Shown: one piece after another, positions 49,458 through 57,649 of the stretch
Layout of the letters: the number at the start of each line of letters is the position of its first letter
Numbering within the stretch: position 1 is the first letter of the stretch
Source: Copromyces sp. CBS 386.78
Lineage: Eukaryota; Ascomycota; Sordariomycetes; Sordariales; Sordariaceae
Length of the DNA: 64,000 nt
Direction of reading: 5' to 3'
Assembly: GCA_030685235.1 (NCBI GenBank)
Contig: MU839158.1
Location: 154,681 to 218,680 of the forward strand
Translations under genes and position numbers: made by a program
Notes under the pieces: model-generated
What the model was told of the DNA's origin: nothing
Seen by the model: only the letters and a program-made list of their open reading frames with translations
Databases searched by the model: none

Positions 49458-50816
49458 ATGGTTAGTGACAGCGGCCATGGAGGCGAGTATCGCCAATACC
49501 TCCCGGACCTAAGCATCCCACGCTTCACAACTATGCAAAAGCAAGATGCCCATGAATACGCGAAAGAGTTCATCGAGGGAGGAAATCCTCCATGGCTACA
49601 TGGTCTCTACTTGCACTGGAGAAAGCTCTTCCAAGATCCCTTCAGGGGAGTCACCAACGACGGTTAGCATAACCACCCTTCATCCTCACACATCTCGTCT
49701 CACTCGCTCACATATTATTTACACAAAAATCCAGGGACCGTCCGCCCCAATCTCTTCGCCCTCCAAGACGAGGGCATGCCCATTGACTCCATCGTCTCCG
49801 CCACCACCAACCTCCTTTCCCTCCTCACCCCCCAACAGCGCTCAGCAGTGACCTACCACATCGACTCTCCCGAATGGCGCACCTGGTCCAACCCCGAGTT
49901 CCTGCTCAGCAACAAGGGCATCCGCCTTGACGAAGTCACCCCCTCCACCCGTGACGCCGTCCTCGCCGTGCTCCAATCCACCCTCTCGCCCGAAGGCTAC
50001 GCCAAAGCCCTCGGCGCCATGCGCATCAACGGCTTCCTAGGTGACCTAGTCCAAGCCCCGCGCGTCTGCAACAAGTTCAGTTACAACTTTGTTCTCTTCC
50101 AAACCGCCTCCGGTCCTTCGGCCTCCCAACCCTGGGGCTTTTCGTTCTATGGCCATCATTTGTGTTTGAACGTCTTCCTGTACAAAACCCAGGTGGTCAT
50201 CTCCCCCTGGTTCACCGGCGCCGAGCCGAACTTGATCGACGAGGGGCCGTACAAGGGCACCCGCATCCTTCAGGAGGAAGAGAAGTTGGGTCTGCAACTG
50301 ATGCAATCCCTCTCCGCCGAGCAGCAGAGCCGGGCACAGGTGTACAAACTCCTCCGCGACCCTGCCATGCCCAAGGGACGGTGGAACCATGACGACCAGC
50401 GACATTTGTGCGGCGCGTACAGGGATAACAGGGTGGTTCCGTACGAGGGTGTTTCCGTTGCCGAGTTCACTCCTGAGCAAAAGAAGTTGGTGGAGGGGAT
50501 ACTGGAGCAGTACCTGCTCTATCTGCCCGCGCAAGCTAGGGAAATTCGTTTGAAGGAGATTAGCAGTTGGTTCGATAAGGAGACGTATTTCTGCTGGATT
50601 GGTGGGTATGGCGACGACGATGCGTTTTATTATCGGATCCAGAGCCCCGTGGTGATTGTCGAGTTTGATCACCATAGTGGTGTGTTTTTGACGAATAAGG
50701 AGCCGGCCAAGTTTCATATTCATACCCTGTTGAGGACGCCGAATGCGGGCGATTATGGCATGGCGCTGAGGAAGTTGGTGGAAGGGGAGAAGCAGGAGTA
50801 TGTTTGGGAGGGATAA
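49458..50816 (+). CDS. DUF3500-family protein of unknown function
   Basis: Two exons, 49458..49662 and 49735..50816, joined across a 72-nt intron with the unusual donor GTTAGC, give 428 aa. The join reads TNDGTVRPNLF. The protein matches what I recall of DUF3500: a conserved GHHLCLN block near residue 205, a FFGAEP-like segment (here WFTGAEPNLI), and a C-terminal VEFDHHSG and FHIHTLLRTP. No signal peptide or membrane segment is seen, so it is probably cytosolic. The family has no assigned reaction. The His-rich conserved blocks suggest metal or substrate binding, but that is inference. No neighbour explains its role. Confidence 0.82.
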
Positions 50817-51302
50817 GCATAGAGGAAGAGGAGGGGGATACTGGATGTGGAATTTGGTGATGTTGTTGGCATCTGGTGGCTACATGATTGATGGTTTGCC
50901 TGGGTTCAAGATCTGTATTTGGGCAAATCCTCAATGACACAAATTGGAAAGAACAACTTAGCAAGAGGCATGACTCTGGCATCGCTTCCAGGTTGTTCTA
51001 GTGGATAGCAATGAGGTAGCTAACGTGGGATGTTGGGAAGAAATAAATAAAGGAAGGTGCACCTCACCACCATGTCCCACCTGCCACATGTATCGTTGAT
51101 TGGCAGCAAGAGTCGCAACTTCCTGGACAAAGCTTTCCATTGGAAGTATCTAGCTTCATTCGCATAATTTCTGTGTTGAACGAATGGGCCCACACCCTGC
51201 GTCCTCCTCCTTCTCCTCCTCCGACTGTTTAATCAGTCAGGGCTCGAGACTAGCGTGAAAGTTGACCTTCAACATCGCACAGAAGCCAAGCTATGATCAC
51301 CA
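50817..51302. other. Spacer between DUF3500 and coiled-coil protein genes
   Basis: The 486 bases should contain the 3' UTR of the left gene and the promoter and leader of the right one. CCTCCTTCTCCTCCTCC just before 51230 is a leader-like pyrimidine tract. No other feature was seen. Confidence 0.5.
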
Positions 51303-52862
51303 ATGGCTTCGGCATCGCAACTGACCTCGCCCTTCTTTAACGACCATTCGTGGTCTCAAGAAACCGCCAGTACCAATGACACCTCTCAGTCATCGCTGTT
51401 CTCCCAACCCTCGCAACCCTCGACAGAACCCTCGAGACAATCGTCACTGGCCTCATCACTACTCGAGCCCGATCTGGAAGCAGACCTCGACCAGGAACAA
51501 CTGTACGAGATCGACGAGGACTCCCCTGAGGGATGGGCAGGCTATTTGAGCGCACAGTACCAGACTCATATCGTCGACAACCTGAAGCGGACCGTATTCG
51601 AAAAGCTCGACCATCTCAAAGCCTCCATCACCTCCCTACAACAGAATCATGCCCGTCAGGAGAAGGCCAGCACAGCATCGGCTAGCGAGCTCAGGGCCAC
51701 CCATGATCAGATTTTCACCTTCCTTCGAGATCTCAAACCCATTCCAGGCCGGCTTTCCGCAATAGAAAGTGATATCAGGCAGAACAAGGAACAAGCAGGC
51801 CGTGCCCTCTCCGATCTCGACGACAAGATCTCGAGGCTGAAGACAGATCTTAGCGTAAAGCATGACGGAGCCATGAGAGGTCTGAAAAGCGTCCAACAAC
51901 AGAACAAGTCCCTTCTCGAGACACTCGAAGCCCTGCAAGGAGAGGTCAGGAATTTGCAGCTACAACAGACGCAGACGGACGGAAGACTCTCTACTTTCCA
52001 GCAAGAACTGGAGAATGCTCTAGCACCGCGTCCAGAACTCCCTAATGAGGCCACAGAGTTCTTGAGACAGCTTCTTTCTCGTCGTGCCGACCTCATGGGA
52101 CTTATGGAGCCGCCAACCACAGCAACAAGCGGTGCGAACGTGCCGCTTATCGAAGCAGGTAGGTTGCCATATCCCTTCCACAGCCATACACAATATCTGA
52201 CAGTTATAGCGCCCCAACCCGTTCTGCCATGGAGATCTCCTCAAGACATCGCCGACAATAGCAACTCAAACCTGCTAGTCCACGCAGCTCCGAAGACAAG
52301 AGCTGCACATAAAAGAAAAGCGTTGTCACCAGCAGTTTACCTCAACAAGGGTCCGGAGCCCCAGGCGAAGAAAAGAGCGAACCCGAAGCGAAGGAAAGTC
52401 GACTTACCTCCCGTCAGCTCGAACCGGCAACCTCGCGAGAGCAGGAAACAGCCACCTGTCGCCAAAGCGAAGAAGGCGCTTCCTACCCCAGAGACACGGC
52501 CATCTACCGCGGCCAAGCAGACCGGTACTACAAAACAGAAAGCCCCCGCTGCAGACATGGGACCCGCTCCTGCTGGCCTCAGTCAGCACAGGTCCAAGGT
52601 TCAGGACATGAAGCTTCTCTTCAAAAAATTCAACGACGAATACAAAGCAAAACCTCCCAATTTCGACTACCTCTTCATATGGAAGTTCCTCAGCGAAATT
52701 GAGAGTTCAGAGAAGCTGATTCATCTCCAAGAGCGCCTGTTGGAGCTCTTGCCAGACCATATCTCGCAGAGGAGGGCCTCTCATCGCCTTGGGGACAGGT
52801 TCATCCAAATTGCAAAGACATTGACCTGGGCGCAGTTTGCGAGGGCACTTACTGAGGTGTAG
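51303..52862 (+). CDS. Coiled-coil protein, possibly Mer2/Rec15-like meiotic factor
   Basis: An open frame of 519 codons starts at 51303. The N-terminal 75 residues are Ser/Gln/Pro-rich; residues about 95-255 look like a coiled coil with Leu/Ile heptads. A basic, Pro/Lys-rich region follows, and the last 80 residues are a well-ordered helical domain (KLLFKKFNDEYKAKPPNFDY to FARALTEV). This layout recalls Mer2-type proteins (Asy2/Mer2 of Sordaria), which sit on meiotic chromosome axes and are needed for double-strand breaks. That match is a guess from architecture only. A probable 51-nt in-frame intron (52159..52209: GTAGGT, CTGAC, TAG) would shorten the product to 502 aa, with exons 51303..52158 and 52210..52862. 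Confidence 0.75.
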   Translation: MASASQLTSPFFNDHSWSQETASTNDTSQSSLFSQPSQPSTEPSRQSSLASSLLEPDLEADLDQEQLYEIDEDSPEGWAGYLSAQYQTHIVDNLKRTVFEKLDHLKASITSLQQNHARQEKASTASASELRATHDQIFTFLRDLKPIPGRLSAIESDIRQNKEQAGRALSDLDDKISRLKTDLSVKHDGAMRGLKSVQQQNKSLLETLEALQGEVRNLQLQQTQTDGRLSTFQQELENALAPRPELPNEATEFLRQLLSRRADLMGLMEPPTTATSGANVPLIEAGRLPYPFHSHTQYLTVIAPQPVLPWRSPQDIADNSNSNLLVHAAPKTRAAHKRKALSPAVYLNKGPEPQAKKRANPKRRKVDLPPVSSNRQPRESRKQPPVAKAKKALPTPETRPSTAAKQTGTTKQKAPAADMGPAPAGLSQHRSKVQDMKLLFKKFNDEYKAKPPNFDYLFIWKFLSEIESSEKLIHLQERLLELLPDHISQRRASHRLGDRFIQIAKTLTWAQFARALTEV

Positions 52863-53349
52863 TGATGGTGGAGTGGCTCTATGGATTGAAGATCCGATAT
52901 AACAAATCGCAGGGGAGGAAATATTGGTTACCAACCTTGGCCATATGGGAAGTACACCATACGACTGGTCTGCTGCTCTGTAAAATAAGTCGCTCTTTAT
53001 CTATGTCGTCTGTTGTAAGTCGAGTTAGTCAGTAAGCTGGATGCGAAGATGGACATGGAAACATAACCAAAGTGATCACAAGGAGTGCTTACTGCGCTGA
53101 CTTGTAGAGAGATTTATGAACACTTCATGCAATATCAACACGAAGGGGCGGGGAAACGGAGTATAGATAGTAACGAAGGAAATTTGCGTCTGGACAAAAA
53201 GCGTCGCAAAACAAATGGGTATCGAATAACCAGCAGACCAGCCGAGTTTAAATCAAGATCTATCTAACAAGTCCTTTCCCAAACATCATCCTCCCTTCCC
53301 CTTTCTAACCGATGCTAAAGCAAGACATACCCTTCTTCACCTACCTTTC
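52863..53349. other. Convergent spacer between coiled-coil and GH16 genes
   Basis: The 487 bases lie between two facing stop codons and are A-rich in the right half. They should carry both 3' UTRs. No RNA gene or repeat was seen. Confidence 0.5.
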
Positions 53350-54756
53350 TCAACCCTTCCTGCCGTGCCGCTGATACACCTTGATCGAATTGACAACCCA
53401 ATACGCCTCCTTGAACTGGCCCGGATTTGCTCCGACATAATCCTCACACTTCTTCGCCAACCCTTTACACGTCGGGTCGTCACCCCACACCGCGCCCGCC
53501 CAGTCCCCGCAAAACGCCGTGTTGAAAACAATGCTATGATTCTTGAAGTGATCCGGCATTGAACAGCCCCGGTCAAATACGAACGCAGCTAGCGGTGTCC
53601 CGAAACTTGACGGGTCCGCACCCGGCACAGAAGAAGCAACACCGCCCGCGGTCGTGTTAGTTGCTGAAGAGGAAGATGCAATGGCTTTGGCAGTCGTCGT
53701 CGTGGTGTTCCCGGCTAGTTTTGTCGCCAGTTCGGATCCGCGCGGGAAGAACCAGACTTTGATAAAGCCTGTTGATTTTCCTCCTCCCACCTTATCCTTA
53801 TTCCCACCACCACCACCACCACCACTACTACTCGTCCCATTTCCACCCCCCGACCCAGACGCAGAACCATCAGAAGAAGACCACTCCACAGCATAAACCC
53901 CTCCACCCCCCTTATTAAACCCAACTCCATAATTCCCCGTCCCCTTTTTCTGTTGTTTCTGTCCAGTCGAATCCTCTCCCGTGGTATCCTGCTTACATCC
54001 CGTACTACTCGCACAATCATCAGCCGCAAGCTTGGTATCCGACATCGATCCCGTGCTGGAAATATTACACGATCCTCCACCTGCCGCTCCCTTTTGGCTG
54101 GTGTTTTTCGTCCCGGAGGTGTGCAAGGTGATGGAGTTTGTCGATTGCGTGTTCACGCCCTCGAGAATGTCGATTTCGCCCGAGGAAGGCCAGGAAGGGC
54201 CAAAGGTCCAGAAGGCGGGCCAGAGGCCGCAGGAGGAGGATTTTTGGGCCTTGTCCTTGCCGTTATTGTTGGCTGAGGAGTCACGGGTGGATTTGGAGTC
54301 GGCATTTGAGTTGGAAGAGCCATCATGATCATATAACCCAGAAGGCATATGATAGATATCCGCCACAAACAGACCCTCGGTGTACGTCTTTTGGGAGGTT
54401 ACGCGAACCGAAGGTCGCCCGGGGGCCTGGGGTGAAGCATTGGAAGAAATCTTGTTGATGTAATCGACTCCCAACATGACGCCGTCGGGCGCGTACCCGA
54501 CCAAGCCGGTTTTGTTGGCCGTTTGGTAGTCGACGTATTGGACGAAGCCGTGGGTCGGGTCGGAGTCGTTGAAGAAGGCGAATTCGGAAAAGAAGTTTTG
54601 GGCGTTGAAGAGGTCTACGAGGGTGTAGTTTGAGGGAGAGGGGGTGGTCGAGTTGGTGTAAGAGGAGGTGAAGTTGTAGGGTGCCTGTGGTATGGGGAGT
54701 CGGGGGCTGTCTCTCTCCGCGAGGAGCGCGAAGGCGGCGGGTGCGAGGGGAAGCAT
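53350..54756 (-). CDS. Secreted GH16 family beta-glucanase (endo-1,3(4)-type)
   Basis: A single exon encodes 468 aa. A short hydrophobic N-terminus (MLPLAPAAFALLA) serves as a likely signal peptide. The catalytic GH16 signature SGEIDILEGVN (ExDxxE) lies near residues 192-202, preceded by LWPAFWTFG and followed by Cys-containing loops. The C-terminal DRGCSMPDHFKNHSIVFNTAFCGDWAG and YWVVNSIKVYQ are typical of fungal GH16 laminarinase-like enzymes. These hydrolyse beta-1,3 or mixed beta-1,3/1,4 glucans of cell walls. Low-complexity Ser/Asn/Lys and Gly/Ser inserts break the fold at about residues 148-180 and 290-320, both longer than usual. Several NxS/T sites fit secretion. It is the last intact gene before the AT-rich domain. 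Confidence 0.9.
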   Translation of the reverse strand: MLPLAPAAFALLAERDSPRLPIPQAPYNFTSSYTNSTTPSPSNYTLVDLFNAQNFFSEFAFFNDSDPTHGFVQYVDYQTANKTGLVGYAPDGVMLGVDYINKISSNASPQAPGRPSVRVTSQKTYTEGLFVADIYHMPSGLYDHDGSSNSNADSKSTRDSSANNNGKDKAQKSSSCGLWPAFWTFGPSWPSSGEIDILEGVNTQSTNSITLHTSGTKNTSQKGAAGGGSCNISSTGSMSDTKLAADDCASSTGCKQDTTGEDSTGQKQQKKGTGNYGVGFNKGGGGVYAVEWSSSDGSASGSGGGNGTSSSGGGGGGGNKDKVGGGKSTGFIKVWFFPRGSELATKLAGNTTTTTAKAIASSSSATNTTAGGVASSVPGADPSSFGTPLAAFVFDRGCSMPDHFKNHSIVFNTAFCGDWAGAVWGDDPTCKGLAKKCEDYVGANPGQFKEAYWVVNSIKVYQRHGRKG

Positions 54757-55860
54757 TGATACGGTGATGGTTGGGGTTGGATATCTTCGTTTTTTGTAGG
54801 ATCAAGACTTCTCGTGAGGCGAAAGCAACGTTCGATATGGTGTAAATACTTCCAGCTTGATGTGCGTTTCCTACCTCTATCTGTCAAGAAAAAGAGGATA
54901 TGGTCAAGTCAAATCAAACAAGCGGCCCAGCCGCCACCAAGAAGCAGAAGCTATTCAGAAGAGAACAGACAAGCTCGAAAGCAATAACGAGATTGTGGCA
55001 ACGTAGGTGACCAGCACTGATATTGTTGACAACTCGTCAAGAACCATCTCCCTCGCCCTGGTGCGAGTGAGTCAAAGAGCAACTTTTTAAGTTGCAAAGA
55101 AACTTTTCCAGGGAGAAATAAGCGCCCGTTGTTGCCGCCAGAAGAATAAAGCAGAAAAGAATCAGGGGTAAACTACCGAAAGACATCAAACCAACTTCGA
55201 ACCGAACCGCGCCCAACGGCAAAAAATGAACAATGGGAGAGATCTCACGAGATGTCGAACACTGAAAAACGAACCAGGTGTGCTTATACATACTTGTATG
55301 CTTGCGTGAAAGTACAAAGTGCATACTCCTGCGCATTTCAGCCGTGTAGACGCAAGCAAAACAGCCACTCGACTTCCTGTCGAAGCACTCCCAAGGAAAC
55401 AAGTAACACGTCAACGAGGTCTGTTTTCCCGTTCAGCCACCTGTGGTTCATCGCTTCATCGCTGAGCTCCACGAGTTGCGATTTCCGTCACAGTTGACTG
55501 ATAAGGCTGTCGGCAAGCGACTACAGCTTGACAATCGCCATCCCATTCAGGCATTCGCGCGCTAGAAACATATTTCAAAGAGAATTATGAGCGTTTAGGT
55601 GTTTAGTGGATGTGTTCGTAATTTTCTGTTGCTTTTCCCGAGTGTACTCACCAATAAAAGGCGTCAAGTTGGAGATGTGCCTGTTGGTGTTTGTACCTTG
55701 CCTTGGCAATGACGCAGCGGAACGCACCCTCCGCACACAGACCGCAGCAAACCGCTTGCTACCGAGCACCTTCCCCTACAGGGGGAAGGGGGTCGCTGGA
55801 CGTTGTGTTGCAATGGGGTTTTTAGTAGGACTTAGTGGTGCAATAGGGTTTTTACATTAA
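54757..55860. other. GH16 promoter region and edge of normal-composition DNA
   Basis: The 1.1 kb upstream of the GH16 start has ordinary composition and no recognisable gene. Near 55808-55855 two imperfect copies of TGCAATRGGGTTTTTA occur 28 bases apart, directly at the point where composition changes. To the right the sequence becomes strongly AT-rich. Confidence 0.5.
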
Positions 55861-56887
55861 CCTAGCGTTAGAAGTTCGAAAACGGGGTTTTATAATGAAT
55901 TAAAGTCTTAACTGAATTTAACGTCTTACGTAAACACATATTACTGGAAAACCTAGAATCCTAAGCGCCAATCTAAGTTTCTCCGTAATTTAGTACTATA
56001 TACCGATTATATTTCGTTAGCGACCTAACTTTTACTACTAAACCCGGCAAATCGCTTAACCTTTTAATTAACCGAAAACTTATTATTAATACTAAACCCC
56101 GTATTAACAATACTAATACTATATTATATTATTAACTACGAATCCTTTTTCCCAACACCAAATCTTTATCGACTTATTATTAAATATAGCTTCATTTTTG
56201 GATTTTAATTCTATATTTTCCTTTCGACCTTAATACAACATGCAATCTACTTAAAGAATAAATATTAATATAGTTTTTTTATTATATATAAAATATAATT
56301 CACGTATAAAATATAATTTATATTATAATATATTATTTGAAATAATTATATTAAAGGGTTATAAATATAAGGAGGGAGAAAGCGTTATATTAAACCACCT
56401 AATCTACCTATCTACCTATAGATATTTAATACCTTTTAATAAAATAAAAAGTAAAGATAATATCCGTAGGCATTTGTATAGAGACCCGTTATTATCGCTA
56501 TATACTTATAGCTACAGGCCAAAACTCTACTCCTTACACCTTTATAAACAGGATACCCGGACCTTACCTCAAATTCTAAAATACTTATTACTTAACCCTC
56601 TATACTATAAAACCGCTACCGATTTTGAGATCTATTAACTTCTATATATAAACCTATTACTAATTAAAGTTCTATTAAATATAAAAATTCGAAAATAATA
56701 AAAATAAAATATAAGAAAAGAAAGAAAATAATATATAATAATAATAATATACTATAAAAAGAATAATATAGGATATACCTATCCTGTCCCGCCGGGCACT
56801 TATACCCTTATTTAAATTGCCCTACCCTATTTAATTTATAGGGGAAGCTACCGGAATTACGTATATAACTAGAAGAACTAGGATTAT

Positions 56888-56895
56888 TATTTATA
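56888..56895. repeat. Target-site duplication, left copy (TATTTATA)
   Basis: Eight bases directly before the left inverted repeat are identical to the eight bases directly after the right inverted repeat (57622-57629). Host DNA is AT-rich, so a chance match is possible but unlikely at exactly both junctions. Confidence 0.75.
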
Positions 56896-57621
56896 GAGAA
56901 AGTCTATTCGCACGGTCACGATTGTCTATTTGAACGGTAATCCACTTTTTTCCTCACACATATCCCTAACCCTACCATCCCCTCCCCGCCAGCACCAGTC
57001 TCGCTCGTACCGTGACCGCCAAGCTCCCAGATTACAGCCTATTACACCCCCTGCACAGCTCACGTATCACTAACAGCCGTAACAGTCACTAACAGCCGTA
57101 ACAATCGCTAACAGCCGTAAGTAACAATCGCTGACAGCTGTACCAATCGCTGACAGCCGTGACAATCGCTGACAGCCAATCGCTAACAGCCGTAACAGTC
57201 ACTGACAGCCGTAACAATCGCTAACAGCCGTAATAGCTATAACAGCCGTAATAGTCGCTAACAGCCGTAACAATCGCTAACAGCCGTGACAGCCGTGACA
57301 GCTGTAACAGCCGTAACAGCCGTAATAGTCGCTAACAGCCGTGACAATCGCTAACAGCCGTGACAGCCGTAACAATTACTAACAGCCGTAACAGTCATAA
57401 CAGCCGTAACAGTTGCTGACAGCCGTAATAGGTGCGTATCTGGTCTGAGCACTGCGGTCTGATGTTATACATGAAAGAATAGTAATACCTAAATTTCTGG
57501 GCGAAATTTTCGAAAGAATATATATGACATCTATGGCCGCGCGAGGGTTAGGGATATATATGAGGGAAAAAGTGGATCACCGTTCAAATAGACAATCGTG
57601 ACCGTGCGAATAGACTTTCTC
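56896..57621. mobile_element. 726-bp non-autonomous DNA transposon with long terminal inverted repeats
   Basis: The left end 56896-56973 and the right end 57544-57621 are inverted copies, 74 of 78 bases identical; all four differences are transitions. Both start GAGAAAGTCTATTCGCACGG. An 8-bp direct repeat flanks the element. There is no transposase frame inside. The interior is GC-richer than the host DNA and is mostly a minisatellite (57070-57431). Long inverted repeats with an 8-bp duplication fit a Mutator-like or hAT-like non-autonomous element; I cannot assign the superfamily. It lies within RIP-type AT-rich DNA but is itself little mutated, so it probably arrived later. Confidence 0.75.
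57070..57431. repeat. Minisatellite with AACAGCCGT core
   Basis: About 25 copies of a 9-base core AACAGCCGT (variants GACAGCCGT, AACAGCTGT) alternate with AACARTCGCT-type spacers, giving a basic period of 19-20 bases with some shorter 9-10-base steps. The array fills the centre of the 726-bp inverted-repeat element. Copy-to-copy differences are mostly transitions. The array is an open island of higher GC in AT-rich DNA. Confidence 0.95.
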
Positions 57622-57629
57622 TATTTATA
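57622..57629. repeat. Target-site duplication, right copy (TATTTATA)
   Basis: This matches 56888-56895 exactly and directly abuts the right inverted repeat. Confidence 0.75.
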
Positions 57630-57649
57630 AGTAGTCCCCAATTTTAAAA

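Noticed and set aside
57070..57431. CRISPR-like regular array
   Set aside because: The repeat unit is short and direct, spacers are variants of the repeat itself, and the genome is eukaryotic.
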